From positions 7,987,501-8,051,500 of the forward strand of contig FSRD01000001.1 in NCBI GenBank assembly GCA_900129675.1: DNA of 64,000 nucleotides. Direction: 5' to 3'. Source of the DNA: Bradyrhizobium erythrophlei. GTDB taxonomy: Bacteria > Pseudomonadota > Alphaproteobacteria > Rhizobiales > Xanthobacteraceae. The notes under the pieces are model-generated. The model ran no database searches and was not told the DNA's origin. It saw only the letters and a list, made by a program, of their open reading frames with translations. The position numbers were made by a program, and so were the translations under genes. Every line of letters starts with the position of its first letter. Position 1 is the first letter of the stretch. Positions 52,674-61,093 of the stretch are shown here, piece after piece.

Positions 52674-52943
52674 ATGCAAGGCCCGCTGGTCGCTTTAATT
52701 ATCATGTGGGCAGCGCTCTCGCTGGTCTTTCGAGAACACAGAACCGTCGCCAGCATCGTTGCCGTGAACCTGGTTACAAATCTGGCGTTCTTTCTGAGCC
52801 ATCCGATTTTCACGCCCTACTATTTGATGCCCCTTGCCATGCTCTCGCTTTGGACCTTGCTGGCAACAACCGTCAAGCAATCTACAATCTCCATGCCGGC
52901 CCGCTTCTCGCGGTCTGTCGCATTGTCGTCCACCGCCAGTTAG
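52674..52943 (+). CDS. Small predicted membrane protein
   Basis: 89 residues with two or three hydrophobic helices (VALIIMWAALSLVF, SIVAVNLVTNLAFFLSHPIF, then YYLMPLAMLSLWTLLATTV). No signal peptide cleavage site is apparent and the C-terminus is Ser/Arg-rich. It ends 6 bases before the acyltransferase start. It could be the last helices of a truncated sugar-processing membrane protein or a complete small protein. Confidence 0.45.
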   Translation: MQGPLVALIIMWAALSLVFREHRTVASIVAVNLVTNLAFFLSHPIFTPYYLMPLAMLSLWTLLATTVKQSTISMPARFSRSVALSSTAS

Positions 52944-53728
52944 TGTTCATGGCCTTTATTCCTCGCCTCGAATCCTTACGCGGTGTCGCCGCCCTAACAG
53001 TGGTCGCTTATCATGTTTGGGGCCAGTTTTCGGACATGCCTAGCACTGGTTGGGATGCTGCGACCTTCCATGTGCTGCAAGGGCTTTCAAATGGCATTGG
53101 GGCCGTTGTCGGCTTCTTTGTCATCAGCGGCTTTGTCCTGGCCCGATCGCTTGAAGCCAACTCCGAAGCCGGCCGCTACTTCCGCAATCGAGTGTTTCGC
53201 CTATTCCCTGCCGCCGTCGCAGTCGTAGCACTGCTAACGGCTCTGCATCAGTGGCTTGGAATCTATGTGATGTATGAGGGCGATTTCAGCCCAGCGAACG
53301 TTCTTCTAAATATGCTGATGATCCGAACCGATATCAACGCGGTTATGTGGTCAATGAAAGTCGAGTGTTTCGCAACTCCACTCATCCTTTTCAGTGCGTG
53401 GCTTGTGAAGCGCGACGGCCGCCGTGGTTATGGACCGCCATCTTGGCTTTGTTCGGCCTGTCCTTTTGGGGCCCATACGTTCACGCATTGGGCGATTCCA
53501 CTAACCTTGCTCCGCTTTATGCGTTCATCGTCGGGGTATTGGCGCAACATCACGGAAGGCGCCTGTCCGATATCCGGCCATCCGTCGCCACGCTCATTGC
53601 GATATTGTCCGTTGTCGTTTTTTGTTATTTCGGCACTCGCAAGCAGACCGCGCCAATCCTTTTGCTTGAATGCCTTAGTGCCGCGTGGCTGGTCGCGCTG
53701 ATCGCATGGCGGCCCGTCCCGATCTTTA

Positions 53729-54662
53729 GTGTCTGTCCGAAAACATGTTGAATCATCGGAATCATTTGTGATTCAAGGGAGGCGGTCCGAATCTGAAGGA
53801 GCGCCGATGTGGACGAAAGAGAACCGCGGTCGTTACGACCGCAGCCGGCTACGCTATCCCAGCGATTTGACCGATGAGGAATGGGCGTTGGTGGAGCCGC
53901 TGATTGCGTCAGCCAAGCGAGGCGGCAACAAGCGCACGGTGGATGTGCGTGAGGTGGTCAATGGTCTGATGTATGTGCTGAGCAGCGGTTGCCAATGGCG
54001 AGCGATCCCGAAGGATCTGCCGCCGCGCAGTACAGTGCACGGTTATTTTGACTTGTGGACTTGGGACGGCACGCTCGATCGCATCCATCACGCGCTCTAT
54101 GTACAATGTCGGGAGTTGGCCAACCGAGAACCCAGCCCGAGCGCCGCCATCATCGACAGTCAAAGCGTCAAGAGCGCGGAAAAAGGGGGGCGTGGATTGA
54201 CCCGCATGGCTACGATGCGGGAAAGAAGATCAAGGGCAAGAAGCGCCACATCCTAGTCGATACCCAGGGCTTATTGCTCCACGCCCTTGTACATTCGGCG
54301 GACATCCAGGATCGAGACGGCGGGGTGTTGGTGATGGCCACACTGTTTGGCCTGCATCCATTCCTGCTGAAGCTCTATGCCGACGGCGGCTATCAGGGGC
54401 CGATCTTTCAGTCCGCCGTTCGCAAAATCCTCCGGCAAATCGACGTGGAAATCGTCAAGCGTTCCGATACAGCAAAGGGCTTTGCGGTCTTGCCCAAGCG
54501 ATGGATCGTCGAGCGCACCATCGCCTGGCTCAATCGCTGCCGCCGCTTGGCCAAGGATTGGGAGTGCCTCAACCGAAAGGCCTTGGCGTTCTTGCGCCTT
54601 GCCTCAATCCGCCTCATGCTCAGAAAGCTCTGTCAAAAAACAGCATGATCCCGGACAGACTC
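53729..54662 (+). mobile_element. IS5-family (IS427-like) element, copy 1, 934 bp
   Basis: Left end GTGTCTGTCCG and right end (complement) GAGTCTGTCCG form imperfect terminal inverted repeats that continue for about 20 bases. TTA lies immediately outside both ends (53726-53728 and 54663-54665), a 3-base target duplication of the TNA type. The host gene is an acyltransferase. Copy 2 at 58597 has the same length and encodes identical proteins. Confidence 0.93.
53807..54648 (+). CDS. IS5-family transposase, two frames joined by a slippery site
   Basis: OrfA starts at 53807 after an AGGAG site (MWTKENRGRYDRSRLRYPSD) and carries the helical DUF4096-type N-domain (WALVEPLIASAKRGGNKRTV) up to the first catalytic Asp in AAIIDSQSVKSAEKGG. 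At the run A5G6 (54180-54190) the family sequence moves to another frame as WIDPHGYDAGKKIKGKKRHI, with the second Asp in LYADGGYQGP and the Glu region RWIVERTIAWLNRCRRLAKD, ending at 54648. Both copies in the window show the same arrangement, which supports programmed frameshifting over mutation. Confidence 0.88.
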
Positions 54663-55033
54663 TTAGGCCTCTCGATTTCGGCCCGGTCAGATTCTACGGC
54701 AAGATTTCCTATAGCTTCTATTTGCTACACGTCTTGGGGATGCTGTTTGCGAGTAGGCTTCTAGGTCTCGCAGGGATCTCGCTCTCGGGGCTGCCGGTGT
54801 CTGTCGCCACAATTGCATTTACGGTTCTGTCCGTGATGGTGACGACGCCCGCCGCGTATCTGTCTTGGCGGTTTATCGAACTGCCTTGCATCGAACTTGG
54901 CAAACGTGGTTGGCCCTGCGCCTCACGAATAATGCCGCCAAACAGTTTGGTTGTCCTCCATGCCGTTCGCGCCAGTCTAAGACGATTTGCAAGAGGAACG
55001 GCCCTAGTGCAGGACGGGGCCGTTCCGTGCAGC

Positions 55034-56587
55034 TTAGTCCCAAAGCCCGCGGCTGACGGTATCGCCCCTGGTTGCCGTGCCGTCCTCAAACAGGACATCA
55101 TCCAGCGATAGCAACGGGCTGTCGCCGAACTTGGCGTATTTGGTCGGGTACATCTTATTCAGCTCGGAAATGTAGACTTTGACGCGGGCGGGCACCTCAT
55201 GGCGCTTGAGGGAGCCGCCAAGCAAATCCTCGAAGATGCGCGCGACAATGTCGTCTCTGTGCGGGTTGCTCTCGGGAATCATGCTGCGGATGGCGTGGTA
55301 ATCGTTGTTCTGCTGACGGACGACAGCAACACGGACGCGGGAGTATCTGATAAGACGGGATCTGCCTGCGTTTTGCGTGGTGTGAAGTTTGACGAAAGAA
55401 GCAAATTCAGGATCGCGCTGGAACTGAGCAGCGAGCCTGCCAGCATAGACAATGACCCTGCTGTAATTGGGAGAGCCGCCCCCGACCGGAACGCCCGTAG
55501 TGATGTTCCTGATTGTTCGCTTCTCGACACTGACCGCATGCTTGACCGTCAATATTTCCTCGGCCGTCATTGGCCTCGTGGCCTTCTCGTCTCGGCATGC
55601 CCGGCAAAATCGATTGGATCGTTTGTGGGCTTTTCCGATAGTCACGTTGTCGCCCTCCATGCGGTGGCGGCCCGACATGCAGAACTCGAAAGCCTTTCCA
55701 ACCTTCCAGTTGTTGACTGACTTTTTGCGGTTGGAGTTGCTGGTGCTGAGACGGTGGGCTTCCTTTCCCCAATCAGGATTTAATTCGCAGTGTTTTCTAA
55801 AGCGCTCGGCCGAGCATAAATGGTGCTCGCCATAGCCCGTCATATCTCTAATCGTTCTACCGCCGTGCAGTTCGAGCATGAATTTGCTGGCGAGTTCGGG
55901 CAGCAGACCAGACGGCAGTCCAACCCACTTCGCCCAGGCCTCCCGATGTTTTTCGCCGGAGGAATAGCTTCTCGGGGCGCGAACCTTCTTTCGCGGCACG
56001 CCTCGCTTGCGCAGTGGTGCGGTTCGCTCGATCAGTTTGTTTATGGACGGATCTTTTGCTCGCAATAGGTTCAGCGTTGGTGCACGCATCACCGTCTTCA
56101 TGATTTCTGATATTCGAGCGCCAGCAAGTAGGTGCGCTTTGACTTGCTCAACCGCCTCTGCGCGAATTACTCCGCTGCCCTTGCCGTAAGCCTTGGTGCA
56201 TAGCGTGCAGCGTCGCCATTTCCATCCAGCCTTCTGGATAGTGAGCTTGCCGTGGAGGGCGAGATCGTGTCCGCGAGCACAATGCGTCTTTGCCCTATTC
56301 CAATTGCCATCCGCGATTCTTTTGACGGCGTTGGTTTCGCTGAGACGAAGCGCCTCTGCACCCCACTCAGGATTTAGTTCGCGGTGCTTTCTGAACCGGC
56401 TGGCCGAGCAGATGTAATCCGGACCGGTATAGGTCATCTGCTTGACCGTCTTGCCGCCGTGCAGGCCCAGCATGAACTTGCTGGCCAGCTCAGGCGTGAG
56501 GCCCGAGGGGATTCCGTCCCATCGGGCCCACGCATCGCAGCACTTATCGGCCTGCGATTGGCCGAAAGGTAAGCGTTCGATCTCCAT
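55034..56587 (-). CDS. Protein with two tandem zinc-knuckle modules and a conserved C-terminal domain, function unknown
   Basis: 517 residues. Two copies of the same module occur at about residues 18-135 and 214-335. Each starts with a helical part (AWARWDGIPSGLTPELASKF versus AWAKWVGLPSGLLPELASKF), then CSAxRFRKHxELNPxWG. Each ends in a zinc-knuckle-like site: C103ARGH107 with C127TLC130, and C303MSGRH with C328RAC331. CxxGH...CxxC is known from HNH-type and NUMOD-like phage proteins, but I see no clear second HNH half. The C-terminal 80 residues (NPHRDDIVARIFEDLLGGSL, then PTKYAKFGDSPLLSLDDVLF and RGDTVSRGLWD) form a separate domain. It overlaps the acyltransferase end by 78 bases on the opposite strand. 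A DNA-binding role is likely. Confidence 0.75.
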   Translation of the reverse strand: MEIERLPFGQSQADKCCDAWARWDGIPSGLTPELASKFMLGLHGGKTVKQMTYTGPDYICSASRFRKHRELNPEWGAEALRLSETNAVKRIADGNWNRAKTHCARGHDLALHGKLTIQKAGWKWRRCTLCTKAYGKGSGVIRAEAVEQVKAHLLAGARISEIMKTVMRAPTLNLLRAKDPSINKLIERTAPLRKRGVPRKKVRAPRSYSSGEKHREAWAKWVGLPSGLLPELASKFMLELHGGRTIRDMTGYGEHHLCSAERFRKHCELNPDWGKEAHRLSTSNSNRKKSVNNWKVGKAFEFCMSGRHRMEGDNVTIGKAHKRSNRFCRACRDEKATRPMTAEEILTVKHAVSVEKRTIRNITTGVPVGGGSPNYSRVIVYAGRLAAQFQRDPEFASFVKLHTTQNAGRSRLIRYSRVRVAVVRQQNNDYHAIRSMIPESNPHRDDIVARIFEDLLGGSLKRHEVPARVKVYISELNKMYPTKYAKFGDSPLLSLDDVLFEDGTATRGDTVSRGLWD

Positions 56588-56706
56588 GGCATCGCTCCAT
56601 CAAGCGCGGTATTGCGCCGACAGATGCAGAACCCGAGTCGCGGCAGACTGGCGGCGGTCTATGCCATCGCCATTCCATAGTTGAAGCGGACCGCGATTTG
56701 AGTCGG

Positions 56707-56743
56707 GCTCTCCCCGCTTAGTCACCAGGTTGGATGCCGGTGC
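56707..56743 (+). repeat. Direct repeat with 58067-58104, copy 1
   Basis: GCTCTCCCCGCTTAGTCACC followed by AGGTTGGATG resembles GCTCGCCCCGTCAGTCACC followed by GGCTTGGATG at 58067. About 26 of 30 positions match with one gap. Both copies lie just upstream of small genes, so a regulatory role is possible. Confidence 0.5.
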
Positions 56744-56868
56744 GGCGGGTCGATTTGGTTAAAAATCCACCCCTTTCGGGGGCGCTTCGGCGCGCTATTT
56801 TTCCTCCTCGGCGGGCTTGCCTAGCCACGAGCTAGCTCTCTACGCTACCGGCAGAACGGAGGATGCCC

Positions 56869-57144
56869 ATGGACTGGCTGGCACTGCCACACTGGCTCAT
56901 TATAGCGGGCGCATTGCTGGTGATTGCCGGCCTAATTGGGCTTGTGATCCGCCGCAAGCAACCGGCGGAGGTCCAGGACGATCCCGACGGGAAGCCGAGA
57001 CCTGAGCCGCGTTCCCAACTGCCACCGCTGCCGGATCTTCTTGACTCCCGGCCACGAAAGAATCGGCGTTCGACGTTGATCGATGACGAACATCCACCAG
57101 GTGCGCCGCCGTCAGTCGAGATCGGGCTGAAGGCGAAGAAATGA
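56869..57144 (+). CDS. Small single-pass membrane protein
   Basis: 91 residues from the ATG at 56869, which has an ACGGAGG ribosome site 6 bases upstream. The in-frame ATG at 56863 abuts that site and is less likely. One strong membrane helix (LIIAGALLVIAGLIGLVIRR, residues about 10-30) is followed by a positively charged stop-transfer and a Pro/Arg-rich cytosolic tail. No family recognised. Its stop overlaps the next start (ATGA). Confidence 0.65.
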   Translation: MDWLALPHWLIIAGALLVIAGLIGLVIRRKQPAEVQDDPDGKPRPEPRSQLPPLPDLLDSRPRKNRRSTLIDDEHPPGAPPSVEIGLKAKK

Positions 57145-57308
57145 CGACGGCCGAACAATACCGTTTGAATGCCGCCAACTGCGCTCAGATGGCGGAAACG
57201 GCTGAAAATGAACCGGACAGGAATCGGTTCAAGCGGATGGAAGCTGCCTGGCGTGCTCTGGCTGAAGAGCAAGATTGGCTAGACGGAGAAAAGTCCCCTT
57301 CATCCTGA
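57141..57308 (+). CDS. Very small hypothetical protein (55 aa)
   Basis: The frame begins with an ATG that overlaps the previous stop (ATGA) and encodes MTTAEQYRLNAANCAQMAET, then AENEPDRNRFKRMEAAWRAL and AEEQDWL. It resembles a family of short helical proteins very common in Bradyrhizobium (AEQYR..A..C..MA....). A helical, soluble, acidic product is expected. Translational coupling to the upstream membrane protein is likely. Confidence 0.7.
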   Translation: MTTAEQYRLNAANCAQMAETAENEPDRNRFKRMEAAWRALAEEQDWLDGEKSPSS

Positions 57309-57320
57309 AGCGAAATTCCC

Positions 57321-57342
57321 AAGCCCTCACGGGCGGCTTTTG
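57321..57342 (+). terminator. Hairpin, copy 1 of a duplicated 20-base sequence
   Basis: AAGCCCTCACGGGCGGCTTT can fold with AAGCC/GGCTT as stem and is followed by T residues. The same 20 bases recur at 57838-57858 after the last small gene. Confidence 0.5.
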
Positions 57343-57394
57343 TGCGATAATACGCACGATCCAACATGATTCTCGGCAACCCACGGAGACCACG

Positions 57395-57565
57395 ATGGGC
57401 AACGATGAGAAGCGGTCGGGCGAAGACAGGCGAGCGAAGAAAGAACGACGGTCTGGAACAGACACCCGATCGGCAGAGGAAAAACAACTAATTGGCGAAC
57501 GTCGATCCGGACTCGATAGGCGACCGGGTCAAGATAGAAGAGATAAAGCGGACTCTCGAAAATGA
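57395..57565 (+). CDS. Very small charged hypothetical protein (56 aa)
   Basis: Starts at 57395 after a GGAGA site. The product is extremely rich in Arg, Asp, Glu and Lys (NDEKRSGEDRRAKKERRSGT, then QLIGERRSGLDRRPGQDRR) and contains three imperfect repeats of the type RSGxDRR. It is probably disordered. Similar Arg/Asp-rich short proteins are, from memory, frequent in Bradyrhizobium. Its stop overlaps the next start (ATGA). Confidence 0.6.
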   Translation: MGNDEKRSGEDRRAKKERRSGTDTRSAEEKQLIGERRSGLDRRPGQDRRDKADSRK

Positions 57566-57831
57566 CGATGAGGGCGCTGGTCATCCTTGCCGCGGTCTGC
57601 TTTTCAGCGGCCGCATTCGCTCAAAGCCCATCGCCCAAAAGCGCCAAGAAGCCGCCGCCGCTCGCTCACGCAACGCCGAAAGAGCCAATGGGCTGCAAGC
57701 TCGTCGGGACAGTTAAAGGGACCAAGATTTGGGCCGGGGACTGCACCGACGCGGCGGCACTTAGAGGCAATCCAACAGCCGAGACCACCCCGCCCGGTCC
57801 AGGCGCGATTCCAACGGATCAAAAACAGTAA
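57562..57831 (+). CDS. Small secreted hypothetical protein
   Basis: 89 residues beginning with a signal peptide (MTMRALVILAAVCFSAAAFA, cleavage after AFAQ). The mature part is Lys/Pro-rich at first, then has a short segment with two cysteines (MGCKLVGTVKGTKIWAGDCT) that could form one disulfide. It shares ATGA coupling with the upstream gene and is followed by the second copy of the hairpin. No function can be assigned. Confidence 0.65.
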   Translation: MTMRALVILAAVCFSAAAFAQSPSPKSAKKPPPLAHATPKEPMGCKLVGTVKGTKIWAGDCTDAAALRGNPTAETTPPGPGAIPTDQKQ

Positions 57832-57837
57832 GCTGGC

Positions 57838-57858
57838 AAAGCCCTCACGGGCGGCTTT
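57838..57858 (+). terminator. Hairpin, copy 2 of the duplicated 20-base sequence
   Basis: Same sequence as 57321-57342 (AAGCCCTCACGGGCGGCTTT), located 7 bases after the last small gene of the cluster. Confidence 0.5.
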
Positions 57859-58263
57859 CGCGCATCTTCCATTGCCGTTGCCCCACGATTGAAAATGCCG
57901 CCGCAACCCCAAAGAATCACGGCGGCAAGTCCAGGGAGGAAATGCCCAAACGAGGGCAGTCACAAATTAGCTCGAACCGCGGCGCACGAATGTGAGCCGC
58001 TTCACCTCTCACAGTCACTTGATGCTGCGAGAGACTGCCTTCAGGCGGTCTTTTGTTTGCGCCGGTGCTCGCCCCGTCAGTCACCGGCTTGGATGTGGTG
58101 CAGCACTTGGGGCAATGGCATTGCTGGCCCCTTATGCCCCCTCGCGACCCCAAAAGGGGCCAATGGTCATGAATAAAAGGGACCATTGGCTGGCGGTATG
58201 CCTTGACCAGAGTTGGGTTCCGAGTCGATCTACCAGAGAGGGCGACTCTCTGGGGGGGCAACC
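57859..58263. other. Region without a supported gene, with the second direct repeat
   Basis: About 400 bases. It holds the second copy of the 30-base direct repeat (58067-58104) and a TTCAGGCGGTCTTTT stretch near 58049. No coding frame is convincing. It probably contains the promoter of the following interrupted gene. Confidence 0.4.
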
Positions 58264-58596
58264 GTGGCCGAAGAACCTAAAAATCCGGGTAGACCGTACT
58301 CTGCTCCAGTTTCGCGGAGCGCGTCAAATTGGGGCGGCGCCTCATCAACTACCCCGGCGCCCAAGCCATCTGGTACCGGTGAGGACATCGATAAGACTGC
58401 TAAACACGCGTTCAGCGCAGAACCATCCCTCGCCTTGGGCAGCGTGCGCGAGTCAATTCAACGGGCCGCCCGCGTGTCGGACGAACGCGATTACGTCAGG
58501 GACAATCCGCTGCCGCCGTCTCCCAGCCCACAAGGAAAAACTAACGCCACTGGGGCGGCACACGGTGGAATTGATGGGGCTGTTCTTGCGGTCTCA

Positions 58597-59530
58597 GAGT
58601 CTGTCCGGGATCATGCTGTTTTTTGACAGAGCTTTCTGAGCATGAGGCGGATTGAGGCAAGGCGCAAGAACGCCAAGGCCTTTCGGTTGAGGCACTCCCA
58701 ATCCTTGGCCAAGCGGCGGCAGCGATTGAGCCAGGCGATGGTGCGCTCGACGATCCATCGCTTGGGCAAGACCGCAAAGCCCTTTGCTGTATCGGAACGC
58801 TTGACGATTTCCACGTCGATTTGCCGGAGGATTTTGCGAACGGCGGACTGAAAGATCGGCCCCTGATAGCCGCCGTCGGCATAGAGCTTCAGCAGGAATG
58901 GATGCAGGCCAAACAGTGTGGCCATCACCAACACCCCGCCGTCTCGATCCTGGATGTCCGCCGAATGTACAAGGGCGTGGAGCAATAAGCCCTGGGTATC
59001 GACTAGGATGTGGCGCTTCTTGCCCTTGATCTTCTTTCCCGCATCGTAGCCATGCGGGTCAATCCACGCCCCCCTTTTTCCGCGCTCTTGACGCTTTGAC
59101 TGTCGATGATGGCGGCGCTCGGGCTGGGTTCTCGGTTGGCCAACTCCCGACATTGTACATAGAGCGCGTGATGGATGCGATCGAGCGTGCCGTCCCAAGT
59201 CCACAAGTCAAAATAACCGTGCACTGTACTGCGCGGCGGCAGATCCTTCGGGATCGCTCGCCATTGGCAACCGCTGCTCAGCACATACATCAGACCATTG
59301 ACCACCTCACGCACATCCACCGTGCGCTTGTTGCCGCCTCGCTTGGCTGACGCAATCAGCGGCTCCACCAACGCCCATTCCTCATCGGTCAAATCGCTGG
59401 GATAGCGTAGCCGGCTGCGGTCGTAACGACCGCGGTTCTCTTTCGTCCACATCGGCGCTCCTTCAGATTCGGACCGCCTCCCTTGAATCACAAATGATTC
59501 CGATGATTCAACATGTTTTCGGACAGACAC
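58597..59530 (-). mobile_element. IS5-family (IS427-like) element, copy 2, 934 bp, inverted
   Basis: Same length and ends as copy 1, in opposite orientation. TCA lies immediately outside both ends (58594-58596 and 59531-59533), a 3-base TNA target duplication different from copy 1. Encoded proteins are identical to those of copy 1, which indicates recent movement. Confidence 0.93.
58611..59452 (-). CDS. IS5-family transposase, copy 2, two frames joined by a slippery site
   Basis: OrfA begins at 59452 and the second frame ends at 58611. The slippery run is at about 59069-59079 in minus-strand reading (A5G6). The sequence is identical at the protein level to the copy at 53807, with catalytic Asp, Asp and Glu in place. 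The element should be active if frameshifting works. Confidence 0.88.
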
Positions 59531-60555
59531 TCAGAATTGCTTTTTCTTCTTTTCGGACTCCCGTTTGGTGACGCTCTTTATCACGGTAAAATAACTGCGC
59601 TGCATTGGGTTTATTTGGCAATCGCGGTCACTTGCGCGATTGGGGGTCCTATGTGGCCCGCAATGAGAAACAGATGGGCGAGCCCACGTGTAGCGACGTC
59701 GGTAGCAAATGCGGCGCGCGATGCCCGCGTATGGGTCGCGCTCCTTTTGGCTTTCTTTCTTTACGGCGTCTCACCGGACATTTATCGCCGCGCGACGGCG
59801 CCGAGTGTTTTGCCGCCGCCCGCAACGCCAATCGAGATTCCTAACCCAACACCGCTTCCTACGGCGGTACCGACGGGGATGCAGTACCGAAATGAGATGA
59901 GCCTAAAGGCAGCTCTAGCTACATCGGCGAAACTAGCCATGCTTTTTAGTGCAATTCCCGGAATGACGTTTGTCATAACCGCCCCTCCTGAAAACGAACT
60001 CTTCAAGAATGATTTTTATGCATTGATTGTTGCGACGTGTCAGCGCGAACCATCTGCAAAATGCATCATCGAGCCAGCGCCCGATCCTAAAGTGGACATC
60101 GATGCCGGGATTCCAGATCCGCAATATCCGGGCATTGTAATTCACCATGCGCCTGCAACGCCGTATAGCGATTCAATGGTCGATAGCTTCATGTATGCCT
60201 TGGGATGCTTTCATCTCAAAAAGAGTTCTCGTGTCCCCGAAAGCATCGCGCGCCTTAACATAGGCAAAACACCCAATTTCTATTGGTTCGAACTCGGAAA
60301 CGGTTCGCCTTGGAACGCCAATGGAGCATGTGGTTGACTGCCAATTAACTTAAAATGGCAACTCCAATTGCTTCCACTCCGGCTCGCTGGCGGATTTTGT
60401 CTCTGACTGAGAGAGTTGCCAGCGAGGGCCGCTATTCGCGGCCCCCTTTGATTACGGTGAACAGCTTGCGTCGCGCGGGCGCGGTCGGCACCGGCCCAAT
60501 GGGCTGCGTAGCAAACGCAGCGCGACCGGAAAGCGGCGTCTGGAAAGGGAAATGG

Positions 60556-60843
60556 ATGACGGAAGAACCGTTCGAAGTGGTCGATTCCTCGGCACTGACC
60601 GACGCTGATTGGGCTGAGATCAACAAATTGCGCCGAGCCTATGAAGAAGGCGGAGGTAAAGCGCTTTCTAAGGCGATGGAAAAACTTGCTAAGGATCCTC
60701 TTAGGTTTGTCACTGTAGTTGGTGCATTCTTCCCTGACATGATGCGTGAAGCCATTAGGGACACGGTGGCAGAGATCGGTATGACGGAAGAGGACATCCG
60801 TGAGATGGTGCAAAGGCTCGAAAGTCCCGCTCGGGATCAATAA
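60556..60843 (+). CDS. Small hypothetical protein (95 aa), possibly phage-related
   Basis: The frame beginning MTEEPFEVVDSSALTDADWA encodes a helical, acidic protein with KLRRAYEEGGGKALSKAMEK and FFPDMMREAIRDTVAEIG. An open frame continues upstream to 60355, but that part is Arg/Pro-rich and does not look coding. A G-rich ribosome site (AAAGGGAAATGG) precedes 60556. Short proteins of this sort lie near small terminase genes in prophages, but no firm family match is claimed. Confidence 0.5.
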   Translation: MTEEPFEVVDSSALTDADWAEINKLRRAYEEGGGKALSKAMEKLAKDPLRFVTVVGAFFPDMMREAIRDTVAEIGMTEEDIREMVQRLESPARDQ

Positions 60844-60927
60844 CGAGCAATATTCAGTGATGTGTCTCGACGCCCGCGGTTTCTGAATCTTCCTCACCGG
60901 CACGCAGGCGCGGTGTTCTACCGTAAA

Positions 60928-61060
60928 TCACATCCGGCCATATTGACGGTGCAGTCCGCCCAGGATCGGACGACAGATAATGCGTCCCGCGTTTTCGGCG
61001 GCGCGCGATATCGGCGCGTCCTTGTTCAATGACAGGTGAGTGCGCGTGCCGTTGTACAAC
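60928..61060 (-). pseudogene. Integrase/IS transposase C-terminal fragment, copy B
   Basis: The minus-strand frame reads SLYNGTRTHLSLNKDAPISR, then PILGGLHRQYGRM before the stop at 60928. It is the C-terminal end of the same integrase family as the fragments at 51203 and 61094. Confidence 0.75.
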
Positions 61061-61093
61061 GAGGTTTGAGAACGCACTGTGTGTACCGAAAAT

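Larger units (their letters stand above)
52950..55111 (+). pseudogene. Acyltransferase 3 family membrane protein, frameshifted and split by an IS5 element
   Basis: Integral membrane O-acyltransferase used to decorate surface sugars. The N-terminal part starts at 52950 (MAFIPRLESLRGVAALTVVA) with the catalytic-type motif YHVWGQ (His) and VGFFVISGFVLARSLE. Near 53426 the frame must shift by one base to continue with WTAILALFGLSFWGPYVHAL. The IS at 53729-54662 then interrupts it at RPVPIF. The coding sequence resumes at 54666 as RPLDFGPVRFYGKISYSFYL and IELPCIELGKRG. Removing the IS and one copy of TTA rejoins the two parts in frame. The early frameshift alone would already inactivate it. Confidence 0.85.
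58264..60337 (+). pseudogene. Predicted membrane protein split by an IS5 element
   Basis: The original gene probably began with GTG at 58264, after a run of Gs that fits a ribosome site. The N-terminal 111 residues (MAEEPKNPGRPYSAPVSRSA) are hydrophilic and Ser/Pro-rich. At VLAVS the IS (58597-59530) intervenes. Beyond it the frame continues as ELLFLLFGLPFGDALYHGKI. Removing the IS and one TCA restores a single frame of about 378 residues. Two membrane helices (ALHWVYLAIAVTCAIGG and VWVALLLAFFLYGVSPDIY) are followed by a soluble C-terminal domain with PGIVIHHAPATPYSDSMVDS. No family recognised. Loss of function is expected. Confidence 0.8.

Noticed and set aside
53729..59530. Composite transposon formed by the two IS5 copies.
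   Set aside because: Each copy has its own complete target duplication (TTA and TCA). A composite would have a single duplication outside both.
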